NCBI RefSeq assembly: GCF_023023025.1 | Contig: NZ_CP095481.1 | Location: forward strand, 2,294,001 to 2,358,000 | Direction: 5' to 3' | DNA from: Amycolatopsis sp. WQ 127309 | GTDB taxonomy: Bacteria > Actinomycetota > Actinomycetes > Mycobacteriales > Pseudonocardiaceae | Length of the DNA stretch: 64,000 nt | In this document: positions 25,737-33,638 of the stretch, piece by piece | Layout: each line of letters begins with the position of its first letter | How positions within the stretch are numbered: position 1 is the first letter of the stretch | Notes under the pieces: generated by a model | Seen by the model: only the letters and a program-made list of their open reading frames with translations | Told to the model about the DNA's origin: nothing | Database searches by the model: none | Program-made: the position numbers and the translations under genes

Positions 25737-26882
25737 TTACGACGTTACTGACGTGGTGCCAATAGCGCCCGCGGGCTTCGCCACCAGCATTGCACCGGCG
25801 ATCGCCGCAGCAAAGACACCGAACACCGGCGCGAGCCACAGCGGCAGCACGCCCACCGCCAGCGAGCCGAGCCCGAAGCCGCACGCCTGCACCGTGAAAG
25901 ACAGCGAGAAACCCGCTGACCTGCGGTTCTTCGGCAGCAGCCGCTGCAGGTTGACCGAGGTCGCGGCCACCAGCGGCCCGGTGCACCCGCCGATCACGGC
26001 CACCGACGCGATCAGGCCCGGCCAGCCGAAGTCGCCCGCGAGGGCGAGTCCCCCGACGATGAACCCGCCGAGGAACAGCCGCGGGTCGCCGGTCTTGCCG
26101 CGCCACGCGTAGAGCGCGCTGCCCACGATGCTCGCGCCGCTCAGCACCGCGATCACCACCGGCGCGGCCGTGTCGGGCGCGCCGAGCCGCTGGACGAGCG
26201 GCAGCGGCGCGACCTCGATCGTCGACAGGAGCAGCCCGACGGTGAACGCGCAGCACAGCCACGGCAGGTAGGTGCCGACGCCGGCGGGCGGCACGTCCGG
26301 CCCGGTTTCCTCCCGTTCGCGCTCAGCCGCGCGGCGCGGGACGAGCACGGCGGCGCCCACGCAGGCGGCCGCCATCGCGGCGAGCGGCACGAACGGACCG
26401 GCCAGGTCGAGCAGCGCGACCAGCGCCGGGCCGCCGATGAGCACGCCTTCCAGCAGCATCGCGTCGACGGAGATGGCCCGCGGCAGCAGCGCGTCGTCGA
26501 CGGTGTCCGCGAGCAGCGTCCGGAACCCGCCGGACAACGCGCCCGCGGTGGCGCCGGGCAGCAGGACCAGCGCGAGCAGCACGGCGGTCGGCGCGTTCGC
26601 CGACGCCGCGAAGGCGAGCACGGCGAAGCCGGCGGCGGTCAGGAGCAGCAGCGCGGGCAGGCCACGCGTCACGCCGACGCGGTCCAGCAGCCGCCCGACC
26701 GGCACCGCGCCGGCCATCTCGGCGACGACGTAGACCGACATCAGCACCCCGCCGAGCCGGTACGAGCCGGTGGTGGCCGTGGTCAGCAGGGTGAACGCGA
26801 GCGGCGCCATGGTCGCCGGGAGCCGGGCGAACTGGACGCCCGCCGACCAGCGCCAGTAGGCGCGATGGGTGAACAACGACAT
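25737..26882 (-). CDS. MFS transporter
   Basis: A 381-residue integral membrane protein with about eleven or twelve hydrophobic segments and short loops. The loop GRLLDRVGVTRG after helix two is the MFS motif A equivalent, and the second half begins after the loop VPRRAAEREREETGPDVPPA. Gly- and Ala-rich helices are typical of actinomycete drug or metabolite exporters. It is divergent from an ArsR-type regulator, and the 67-nt gap contains an inverted repeat, so expression is probably induced by a ligand of that regulator. Substrate unknown. Confidence 0.85.
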   Translation of the reverse strand: MSLFTHRAYWRWSAGVQFARLPATMAPLAFTLLTTATTGSYRLGGVLMSVYVVAEMAGAVPVGRLLDRVGVTRGLPALLLLTAAGFAVLAFAASANAPTAVLLALVLLPGATAGALSGGFRTLLADTVDDALLPRAISVDAMLLEGVLIGGPALVALLDLAGPFVPLAAMAAACVGAAVLVPRRAAEREREETGPDVPPAGVGTYLPWLCCAFTVGLLLSTIEVAPLPLVQRLGAPDTAAPVVIAVLSGASIVGSALYAWRGKTGDPRLFLGGFIVGGLALAGDFGWPGLIASVAVIGGCTGPLVAATSVNLQRLLPKNRRSAGFSLSFTVQACGFGLGSLAVGVLPLWLAPVFGVFAAAIAGAMLVAKPAGAIGTTSVTS

Positions 26883-26919
26883 GGGAGCACGCTCTTACGA
26901 CGGCGGTTTGCGCCATACT

Positions 26920-26939
26920 GATTCGGGCACGAGCGAATC
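26920..26939. promoter_or_regulatory. Inverted repeat GATTCG-N8-CGAATC in the MFS/regulator divergent promoter
   Basis: Exact 6-bp arms at 26920-26925 and 26934-26939, 11 nt before the regulator start and 38 nt before the MFS start. It overlaps a TACTGAT sequence that could be a -10 element. Likely the operator of the ArsR-type regulator. Confidence 0.5.
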
Positions 26940-26949
26940 CGGGGTCGCC

Positions 26950-27888
26950 ATGATCGAGCTGGTCCTGAGCGCGGCCGGCAGCCAGCGCGTCCGCTTCGCG
27001 ATCTCGCCGCTGGAGGAGGTCCTCGGCGCCGTCCAGACGCTGCTCGGCCTCCGCGGGCACCCGGCGCACCTGCCGTGGGTGTCCGCCGCACCCGCACTCG
27101 ACGTCCCCGAGCTGGCGGCGGTCCTGAGCGCGCGGCACTACATCACCGAGTTCCTGAGCCCGCCGCCCGCGGGGCCGGAAACCACCGCCGAGGCCCAGCT
27201 GCAGGTGGTCCGCGAGACGCCGCCGCACCAGGTCGCGCTGGAGCTGGCGATGGTCGACGCCGACCTTTCGCCGCTCCCGGCCGACCCGGCGACCGCGCGG
27301 GACCTGCTGGCCGGCCAGCTCGAAACCGTCTGGAACGCGCTGCTCGCCCCGCGGTGGCCGCGCCTGCGCGAGCTGCTGGCCGCCGACATCGCGTACCGGA
27401 CGCGGCTGCTCGGCTCCGGGGGCATCACCGCGATGCTGGCCGAGCTCCACCCGCAGGTCCGGCTGACCGGGACGTCGGTGCTGGTCGACGTCCGCTCCCG
27501 CGAACGGCTCGAGATCGACTCCCGCGGGCTGCTGCTCATCCCGGCGGTGTTCGCGTGGCCGAACGTCGGGGTGGTGACGGTGCCGCCGTGGCAGACGTCA
27601 CTGCTCTACCCCGCCCGCGGCGTCGCGGCGCTGTGGACGTCGGCGACGGCGCCGCCGGAACCGCTGGCCGAGGTGCTCGGCCGGACCCGGGCGCTGCTGC
27701 TGACCGGCCTGGACGCCCCGGCCGCGACGGCCGACCTGGCACGCCGCTTCGGCCTCGCCCCGGCGACGGTGTCGGCGCACCTGACGGCGTTGCGCGCGGC
27801 CGGGCTGCTGACGTCGGAGCGCAGCGGGCACCGGGTGCTGTATCGCCGCACCGGCCTCGGCGACGCGTTGCTGACCGGCAAACTCTGA
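26950..27888 (+). CDS. ArsR-type winged-helix regulator with N-terminal DUF5937-like domain
   Basis: A 312-residue protein. The last 80 residues are a winged HTH of the ArsR/SmtB type: RTRALLLTGLDAPAATADLA, RRFGLAPATVSAHLTALRAA (recognition helix) and GLLTSERSGHRVLYRRT. The first 230 residues resemble the DUF5937 domain often fused to such HTHs in actinomycetes (MIELVLSAAGSQRVRFAISP, LLGLRGHPAHLPWVS, YPARGVAALWTS). No metal-binding cysteine cluster is visible, so an organic ligand is more likely than a metal. ATG at 26950. It is divergent from the MFS gene and probably represses it. Confidence 0.85.
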   Translation: MIELVLSAAGSQRVRFAISPLEEVLGAVQTLLGLRGHPAHLPWVSAAPALDVPELAAVLSARHYITEFLSPPPAGPETTAEAQLQVVRETPPHQVALELAMVDADLSPLPADPATARDLLAGQLETVWNALLAPRWPRLRELLAADIAYRTRLLGSGGITAMLAELHPQVRLTGTSVLVDVRSRERLEIDSRGLLLIPAVFAWPNVGVVTVPPWQTSLLYPARGVAALWTSATAPPEPLAEVLGRTRALLLTGLDAPAATADLARRFGLAPATVSAHLTALRAAGLLTSERSGHRVLYRRTGLGDALLTGKL

Positions 27889-27925
27889 CTAGGGTGGAAT
27901 CACGACCCGTGAAGGAGAATCATCG

Positions 27926-28561
27926 ATGCGTATCGTCCATTTCGGACATGCCTGTGTGCTGCTGGAGACCGGCTCGGAGCGGATCCTGATCGACCCCGGC
28001 ACGTTCTCCACGGACTTCGAGCGCGAGCGTGAGCTGGCCGCCGTGCTGATCACGCACCAGCACTTCGACCACCTCGACGTCGAGCGGCTGCCGAAGGTGC
28101 TCGAAGCCAACCCGGGCGCGAAGCTGATCGTCGACCCCGGCTCGGCCGAGGCCGTCGGGAAGCTGGGTGTCCCCTTCGACGTCGCCAACGTCGGGGACGC
28201 GTTCGCGATCGGGGACACGTCGATCAAGGCCGTCGGCGGCGAGCACGCCGTGATCCACAGCGACATCCCGACGATCCCGAACATCGGCTACGTCTTCGAC
28301 GACGGCGCGTTCTTCCACCCCGGCGACTCGTTCTTCGTACCGGAGCAGCACATCGACGTCCTCGGCCTGCCGACCGGCGCGCCGTGGCTCAAGGCCGGCG
28401 AAGCGGTCGACTACCTGCGCGCGGTGGCGCCGCGGATCGCCGTGCCGATCCACGAAGCCGTGCTCGCCAACCCGGGCATGCACTACGGCCTGTTCGGCAA
28501 CCTCGCGCCCGAAGGCACCGAGGTGAAGGTGCTCGACCGCGCGGAGCCGGCGAAGCTCTAG
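27926..28561 (+). CDS. Metallo-beta-lactamase-fold hydrolase (UlaG-like)
   Basis: A 211-residue cytosolic protein. MRIVHFGHACVLLETGSERI and LIDPGTFS open the fold, and the metal site is THQHFDHLD (HxHxDH). Further ligands are in VGGEHAVIH and FFHPGDSFF, with IAVPIHEAVLANPG near the end. This matches short UlaG-like MBL proteins. Substrate unknown. GAAGGAG precedes the ATG. The stop codon shares the palindrome CTAG (28558-28561) with the stop of the convergent gene. Confidence 0.88.
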   Translation: MRIVHFGHACVLLETGSERILIDPGTFSTDFERERELAAVLITHQHFDHLDVERLPKVLEANPGAKLIVDPGSAEAVGKLGVPFDVANVGDAFAIGDTSIKAVGGEHAVIHSDIPTIPNIGYVFDDGAFFHPGDSFFVPEQHIDVLGLPTGAPWLKAGEAVDYLRAVAPRIAVPIHEAVLANPGMHYGLFGNLAPEGTEVKVLDRAEPAKL

Positions 28562-29271
28562 GCCGCGACGGTGCGCAGTGAGCCGTAGGTCGCGCCGAAC
28601 GCGCGGTTCTCCAGGGCGACGTCGACGGCGTCGAGGAGGGCCTGGCGGAGGCCGGGGCGGGTGAGGTCGATGGCGTCGACGCCGAGCCGGACCAGGCCGC
28701 CCCGGCGCGCGGCGCGCGCGGCCGCCAGCACCAGCGCGAAGCAGCGGACGGTCTCGGTGCGCTGCGACTGGCTGGTGAACTCCTGGACGCGGGCGCGGCG
28801 CACCTCGCCGGTGACGAGGTCGCGCACCGCGCCGAGGTCCGCGCACAGGCGGAAGCCGTGCTCGCCCAACGCCTGGAGCGTGCCCTGGGAGGCGATCCAG
28901 CGCGGCGGCGCGAAGCCGTCCACGGCCAGCCCGGCGGCGTCCAGCGCGGCCTTCGCGGCGATCAGCCGCAGCCGCGCCTCGTGCGCGGGCAGCGTCGCGA
29001 ACTCCGCCTTCTTGCCCAGGTACACCGTGCGGTGCGTGGGCGTGACGACGTGGTCGTAGCCGTGCAGCAGCACGGAATCACCGCGGCGGGCGCGGGTGCG
29101 CACCCACTCCGTCACCGGGCCTTCGCCGGTGCGGGCGGCGTACAGCACCGACAGCGGCACTTTGCGGCGGTCGAGCTCGGCCGCGAGATCGGCGCACCGG
29201 TGCAGCGTGCGCGGGGTGATGCCCGACAGCGAAACCAGCAACTGAGCGTCCACGCCACCATTGGGACGCAC
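28558..29271 (-). CDS. DUF2334-family polysaccharide deacetylase-like protein
   Basis: Up to 237 residues from a GTG at 29271; a second GTG six codons later (29253) gives VDAQLLVSLSGITPRTLH and may be the real start. The motifs LLVSLSGITPR, LHGYDHVV (in place of the metal-binding HGxxH) and GFAPPRWIASQGTLQALGEH are those of DUF2334 proteins, which are carbohydrate-esterase-4-like. Activity is unproven. It converges on the MBL gene with a 4-nt overlap. Confidence 0.72.
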   Translation of the reverse strand: MRPNGGVDAQLLVSLSGITPRTLHRCADLAAELDRRKVPLSVLYAARTGEGPVTEWVRTRARRGDSVLLHGYDHVVTPTHRTVYLGKKAEFATLPAHEARLRLIAAKAALDAAGLAVDGFAPPRWIASQGTLQALGEHGFRLCADLGAVRDLVTGEVRRARVQEFTSQSQRTETVRCFALVLAAARAARRGGLVRLGVDAIDLTRPGLRQALLDAVDVALENRAFGATYGSLRTVAA

Positions 29272-29327
29272 GCGTCTGACGTCGGCGTGAACTGCGCAGG
29301 ACGGGCGGGCGGCCGTTGCCGGAAGGG

Positions 29328-29843
29328 TCAGCCGCCTTCACCCAGGCGCTGCACCGCCACGGCGATGCGGTCGCGAAGGTCGGGGTCGACGACCACGCCG
29401 TCGGCGACCGCGGCGCGCGGGACCGGGATCCGCGCGCAGGCTTCCTCGACGATCTCGGCGCCCGCGTAAGTCAGCACCTTGCGCAACGAGTCGTGTGCGT
29501 CGCCGCCGCCAGTCGGCGCCGCAACGGACGAGGCGTTGATCCAGGCGACCGGCTTGCCGTAGATCTCACCACCGCCGACCGTCCAGTCGAGCAGGTTCTT
29601 GAACGACCCCGGCAGGCCGCCGGCGTACTCCGGGGTGCAGATCAGCACCGACGTCGCGGCCGCGATGGCCGCGCGCAGCGAAGTGACGGCGGGGTGCAGC
29701 GGGTCGCGGTCGTCATCGGGGTTGAAGTGCGGGAGATCGCCGAGTCCGGTGAACGTCGTGGTCTCCGTGAGGGTCGCGACGGTCCCCAGTACCGCCGCAT
29801 TGCCCGAGCCTGCTCGCAGGCTGCCGCAGATCAGCAGGATCAC
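29328..29843 (-). CDS. NADPH-dependent FMN reductase-family protein
   Basis: A 171-residue flavodoxin-fold enzyme. MILLICGSLRAGSGNAAVL is the FMN phosphate loop, and ICTPEYAGGLPGSFKNLLDW is the family signature. It reduces FMN or quinones, or azo compounds in some relatives. Its GTG start at 29843 lies inside the present reading frame of purC, in another phase. If purC carries a one-base deletion there, as I argue below, the ancestral genes overlapped by just GTGA. Confidence 0.9.
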   Translation of the reverse strand: MILLICGSLRAGSGNAAVLGTVATLTETTTFTGLGDLPHFNPDDDRDPLHPAVTSLRAAIAAATSVLICTPEYAGGLPGSFKNLLDWTVGGGEIYGKPVAWINASSVAAPTGGGDAHDSLRKVLTYAGAEIVEEACARIPVPRAAVADGVVVDPDLRDRIAVAVQRLGEGG

Positions 29844-30711
29844 GGGGCCAGTCTGCCAGGCACAGCCCGGTGATGCGGTGATAAGCCTCGATGTAGCGGT
29901 CCCGCGTGGCCGTCACCACTTCGGGCGGCAACGGCGGCAACGGGGACGCGCAGTCCCAACCGGACACCGGGTCGACGAGCCAGTCGCGCACGTGCTGCTT
30001 GTCGAACGACGGCCGGCCGGGCCGGTGGCCGTCGGCGGGCCAGTAGCGCGCCGAATCCGGCGTCAGCACCTCGTCGGCCAGGACCAGGCCACCGTGCGCG
30101 CCGATGCCGAACTCGAACTTCGTGTCGGCCAGCAGCAGGCCCTGCTCCGCGGCCCGCGCGGCACCACGGCGGTACAGCTCGAGCGACGCCTCGCGGACCT
30201 CCTCCGCGAGCGCGCGGCCGAGGACCGCGACGAACGTGTCGAAGTCGATGTTCTCGTCGGGTTCGCCGGGACGGGCCTTTGTGGACGGCGTGAAGATCGG
30301 CTCGGGCAGCCGGGCCGAGTCGGCGAGCCCGGGCGGTGGCACGACGCCGCAGACCGCGCCGTCACGGCGGTAGTCCGCGTAGCCGCGGCCGGTCAGGTAG
30401 CCGCGGACGACGGCCTCCACCGGCAGCATCTCGAGCCGCTCGACCAGCATCGCCCGGCCGCGCACGGCGTCGGGGATCCCCGGCCCGTCGCTGGCCACGA
30501 GGTGGTTCGGCAGGACGTCGGCGAGCTCGCCGAACCAGAACACGCTCATCGCCGTGAGCACCCGTCCCTTGTCCGGAACCGGGGTGACGAATACACGTTC
30601 AAAAGCCGAAATGCGGTCGGAAGCAACGATCAGGAGCCGGTCGTCGCCCGCGTCGTACAGGTCGCGGACCTTGCCGGTGACGAGCTTGGGGTGTCTGGGG
30701 AGGGGTGTCAC
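29713..30711 (-). CDS. purC: Phosphoribosylaminoimidazole-succinocarboxamide synthase, 3' end probably frameshifted
   Basis: As read, 332 residues. It joins CAIR and aspartate in purine synthesis. SAICAR synthetase blocks: KLVTGKVRDLYDAGDDRLLI, VASDRISAFERVFVTPVPDK, MLVERLEMLPVEAVVRGYLT, DTKFEFGIGAHGGLVLADEV, then PDSARYWPADGHRPG and SFDKQHVRDWL. The family sequence ends near YHRITGLCLADWP (about residue 289). The last 43 residues are read from the FMN reductase gene in a different frame. One extra C in the CCCC run (plus strand 29844-29847) would give W-P-P-stop, 290 residues, with a GTGA overlap to the next gene. GTG start at 30711 by alignment with the family N-terminus. Confidence 0.93.
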   Translation of the reverse strand: MTPLPRHPKLVTGKVRDLYDAGDDRLLIVASDRISAFERVFVTPVPDKGRVLTAMSVFWFGELADVLPNHLVASDGPGIPDAVRGRAMLVERLEMLPVEAVVRGYLTGRGYADYRRDGAVCGVVPPPGLADSARLPEPIFTPSTKARPGEPDENIDFDTFVAVLGRALAEEVREASLELYRRGAARAAEQGLLLADTKFEFGIGAHGGLVLADEVLTPDSARYWPADGHRPGRPSFDKQHVRDWLVDPVSGWDCASPLPPLPPEVVTATRDRYIEAYHRITGLCLADWPRDPADLRQPASRLGQCGGTGDRRDPHGDHDVHRTRRSPALQPR

Positions 30712-30747
30712 GCACTGAACCCTAACGGGCACGCTCCGCCACCGAGG

Positions 30748-31566
30748 ATGATGCTGCACATGCCGCTGACATGGGCCTCGATGACCACCGACTACGGGCT
30801 GCGCGACGGCTTCGTGGCGGCCTGCCACGGCGTGATCGCGCGGCTGGCGCCCGCCGTGCGGGTCATCGACGTGACGCACGAGGTGCCACCCCAGAACGTC
30901 CGCCACGGGGCCATGGCGCTGGCGCAGACGGCGCCCTACCTGCCGGAGGCCGTGCACGTCGCCGTCGTCGACCCGGGCGTCGGCACGGCGCGGCGCGGCG
31001 TGGTCGTCGTCGCCGAGGGCGGGCTGCTGGTCGGGCCGGACAACGGCCTGCTGCTGCCCGCCGCGCGGGCCCTCGGCGGGGTCCGGGCCGCGTACGAGCT
31101 GACCGAGCCGTCGCTGCGGCTGCCGGTGACGTCGGCGACGTTCCACGGGCGCGACGTCTTCGCACCCGCGGCCGCACACCTTGCATCGGGCGTCTTGCCG
31201 TCTGCATTCGGCAACGCCGTCGAGACGCTGGTGGAGCTGCCCGAGCCGTTCGTGGCGGCGTTCCCCGGCAAGCTGGTGTCGGAAGTGCTGACGGTCGACC
31301 ACTTCGGCAACGTCCAGCTGGCCGCGACGCCGGCGGATCTCGAGCTGAGCGGGCTGACCGGCGCGGTTTCGGTGCACAGCGAACGGGTCGCGGTGATCAC
31401 GGCGGTCGGGCGGACGTTCGCGGACGTGCCCATCGGGGCGAGCGTGCTCTTCGCGGACTCGGCGGGCCGGCTCGCCGTCGCCGTCAACGGCGGCTCGGCG
31501 GCGGCCGTGCTCGGGCTGGGCCCGGCCCAGGAGTGCACGATCACGTCGTCGCCGACGGCCACCTGA
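30748..31566 (+). CDS. SAM hydroxide adenosyltransferase (DUF62 family)
   Basis: About 272 residues; starts at 30748, 30751 and 30760 are all possible, with GAGG just before the first. It hydrolyses S-adenosylmethionine to adenosine and methionine in characterised members. Family blocks: TWASMTTDYGLRDGFVAACH, VIDVTHEVPPQNVRHGAMAL, HVAVVDPGVGTARRGVVV, VGPDNGLLLPAARALGG, ATFHGRDVFAPAAAHLASG and LTVDHFGNVQLAA. The Asp-Arg-His triad of hydroxide transferases appears present (D in VVDPGVG, R in TARRG, H in FHGRD). Divergent from purC with only 36 nt between starts. Confidence 0.9.
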   Translation: MMLHMPLTWASMTTDYGLRDGFVAACHGVIARLAPAVRVIDVTHEVPPQNVRHGAMALAQTAPYLPEAVHVAVVDPGVGTARRGVVVVAEGGLLVGPDNGLLLPAARALGGVRAAYELTEPSLRLPVTSATFHGRDVFAPAAAHLASGVLPSAFGNAVETLVELPEPFVAAFPGKLVSEVLTVDHFGNVQLAATPADLELSGLTGAVSVHSERVAVITAVGRTFADVPIGASVLFADSAGRLAVAVNGGSAAAVLGLGPAQECTITSSPTAT

Positions 31567-32079
31567 GCGGGCGATCTGCGGTCGTCATGCCGAACACCAC
31601 GCCGCCGTCGGGGTCCCGGCGGTAGGTGGCGAGGGTGCGACCAGCAGCGCGTGCCCGTCGGCGAACGCGGCTGTGCCCGGCGTCTCGCCACTGGTGACGC
31701 GCTCGTGGTCCGGCGCGACGCCGACCAGCGCCGAGGGCAGGCCGAGCACGGCCGAGAACCACTCGGCGGCTTCGGCGCTCTGGTGGACGCCGTCGACGTG
31801 CCAGGAGAAGGTCTACGCCGGGTGCCGCGGGCCGTCACGCCGGACGTCGAGGACGAGGTCTTCGACGTCCGGTGCGGACAGCAGGAGCCGGTCGCCGCGC
31901 ACCTGCGGCCGAACCGTGGCCGGCACCGGATAGCGTCGCTGGCTGCGGAAGTCGCCGTCCGGCGCGACGACCTGGAACACCCGGTCGTGCGCCAGTCCGG
32001 CCGGCCCGACGTCGGCGACCGGCACCGAAGTACCGGCGCACCCCTTGACCGGGTAGTACGTCAGCCGCGCGATCCTCAC
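31530..32079 (-). pseudogene. MOSC-domain protein gene, degraded
   Basis: From a GTG at 32079 the sequence reads as a MOSC beta-barrel N-terminus (RIARLTYYPVKGCAGTSVPV, GLAHDRVFQVVAPDGDF). An in-frame TAG (plus strand CTA 31813-31815) interrupts it. Beyond the stop the same frame continues as MOSC-like sequence (HVDGVHQSAEAAEWFSAVLG, ERVTSGETPGTAAFADGHAL). Near 31632 the reading jumps to another phase with TLATYRRDPDGGVVFGM, the usual C-terminal segment. The core containing the Mo-cofactor-binding Cys is missing between the two. A last piece, VAVGDDVIV, sits in a third frame. At least one nonsense, one deletion and one frameshift separate it from a working gene. Confidence 0.8.
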
Positions 32080-32123
32080 CGTGCCCGCAGACTACCGGCG
32101 CACACGCGGCCGACGCGCTTCCG

Positions 32124-32867
32124 TCAGAGCACCTGCGAGAGGAACCGTTGCAGGCGCGGGCTTTGCGGGTCGTCGAAGAGCTGTGCCGGCGGGCCCTGCT
32201 CCACGATCTTGCCCGCGTCCATGAACGCGACCTCGTCGGCGACGCTGCGGGCGAAGCCCATCTCGTGGGTGACCACGATCAGCGTCAGCCCGCGTTCGGC
32301 CAGGCCCGCCATCAGCGTCAGCACGCCCTTGACCAGCTCCGGGTCGAGCGCGCTGGTGGCCTCGTCGAACAGCATGACCTCGGGGTCCATCGCCAGCGCG
32401 CGGGCGATCGCGACGCGCTGCTGCTGCCCGCCCGACAACGCGCTCGGCCGGTACGGCGCCTTGTCGGCCAGGCCGACGTCCGCCAGCCGGGCGCGGGCGA
32501 TCGCCGCCGCTTCCTCCTTGCTCAGCTTCTTCACGCTGCGCAGCGGCAGCACGATGTTGTCCAGCACGCTCCGGTGGCCGAAGAGGTTGAAGTGCTGGAA
32601 CACCATGCCGACGCGCTGGCGCAGGGCGTCCGGGTCGGACCGGATCACGGACTCGCCGTCGAGCAGCAGGTCGCCGGAGTCGGGCTCCTGCAGGCGGTTC
32701 ACGCACCGCAGGAGCGTCGACTTGCCGGAGCCGGACGGCCCGATCACGCAGGTCGTCTTGCCGCTCGGGACCTTCAGGTCGACCCCGCGCAGGACTTCCA
32801 GCGTGCCGAAGCTGACGTGGATGTCCCGCAGCTCCACACTGGACGAACGCACCGCTGTCGTCGTCAC
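32124..32867 (-). CDS. Polar amino-acid ABC importer, ATP-binding subunit
   Basis: A 247-residue ATPase of the GlnQ/HisP type. Walker A GPSGSGKSTLLRCVNRLQEP, where CVNRLQEPDSG is diagnostic of amino-acid importers; Q-loop VGMVFQHFNLFGHRSVLDN; signature LSGGQQQRVAIARALAM; Walker B VMLFDEATSALDPEL; switch VVTHEMGFARSVADEVAFMD. A GTG at 32867 overlaps the permease TGA by four bases; another GTG one codon earlier is possible. It drives the permease and lipoproteins encoded just upstream. Confidence 0.94.
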   Translation of the reverse strand: MTTTAVRSSSVELRDIHVSFGTLEVLRGVDLKVPSGKTTCVIGPSGSGKSTLLRCVNRLQEPDSGDLLLDGESVIRSDPDALRQRVGMVFQHFNLFGHRSVLDNIVLPLRSVKKLSKEEAAAIARARLADVGLADKAPYRPSALSGGQQQRVAIARALAMDPEVMLFDEATSALDPELVKGVLTLMAGLAERGLTLIVVTHEMGFARSVADEVAFMDAGKIVEQGPPAQLFDDPQSPRLQRFLSQVL

Positions 32868-33631
32868 CACGCGCTCACCCTTCCGCCGGGACCGATCTCC
32901 ACCGGGTCGCCTTCGTCTGGCTCGTCGGCGCGGACCTTGCGCCCCGTCCGGAGCTTCTTGTCGATGTAGTTCACCAGGTGCGTCAGCGGCACCGTGATCA
33001 CCAGGTAGACGAACCCGGCCGCGACCAGCGGCGACAGGTTCCCGGTGTTGGCCGCCAGGTCCTGCCCGATCCGGAACAGCTCGCGCTGCTCGGACAGCAG
33101 GCCGAGGAAGTACACCAGGCTGGAGTCCTTGACCAGCGAGATGAACTGGTTCACCAGGGCGGGCAGCACCCGGCGGACGCCCTGCGGGATGACGATCAGC
33201 AGCATCGCCTTGCTGTAGCTCATCCCGAGCGCGCGGCTGGCTTCCAGCTGTCCTTTTTCGACACTCTGGATGCCGGCCCGGAAGATCTCGCCGATGTAGG
33301 CGGCGGCGATCAGGCTCAGCGCCAGGATGCCCAGCGGGTACGGGTTGGTGCCGACGACGTCCCGCGCGAGCGTGCCGAGACCCTGGCCGATCACGAGGAT
33401 GGTCAGGATCGCCGGCAGGCCGCGGAAGATGTCGGTGTACACCCGGGCCGGCCAGCGCAGCCACGCCTTGGTGGACAGCCCCATCACCGCGACGACCATG
33501 CCGAGCACGGTGCCGATCACCGCGGAGGTGAACGCCAGGATCAGCGTGTTGAGCAGACCGGTCTTCAGCAGGTCGGGGAAGACCTGCCAGATGTACTCCC
33601 AGTCGAGGAAGGTGTCGAAGAACTGGTCCAT
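32864..33631 (-). CDS. Polar amino-acid ABC importer, permease subunit
   Basis: A 255-residue permease with about five membrane helices. IFRGLPAILTILVIGQGLGT is the typical start of the transmembrane domain, and the EAA loop is EASRALGMSYSKAMLLIVIP. Relatives form homodimers or heterodimers; only one permease gene is present here, so a homodimer is likely. The charged C-terminal tail (RKVRADEPDEGDPVEIGPGG) is unusually long. It lies 7 nt downstream of a binding-protein gene and overlaps the ATPase start. Confidence 0.93.
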   Translation of the reverse strand: MDQFFDTFLDWEYIWQVFPDLLKTGLLNTLILAFTSAVIGTVLGMVVAVMGLSTKAWLRWPARVYTDIFRGLPAILTILVIGQGLGTLARDVVGTNPYPLGILALSLIAAAYIGEIFRAGIQSVEKGQLEASRALGMSYSKAMLLIVIPQGVRRVLPALVNQFISLVKDSSLVYFLGLLSEQRELFRIGQDLAANTGNLSPLVAAGFVYLVITVPLTHLVNYIDKKLRTGRKVRADEPDEGDPVEIGPGGRVSAW

Positions 33632-33638
33632 CGCTTTG

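Noticed and set aside
24113-25765. Long open frame antisense to the aldehyde dehydrogenase gene
   Set aside because: Arg/Ala/Val-rich composition typical of shadow frames; the opposite strand encodes a clear ALDH.
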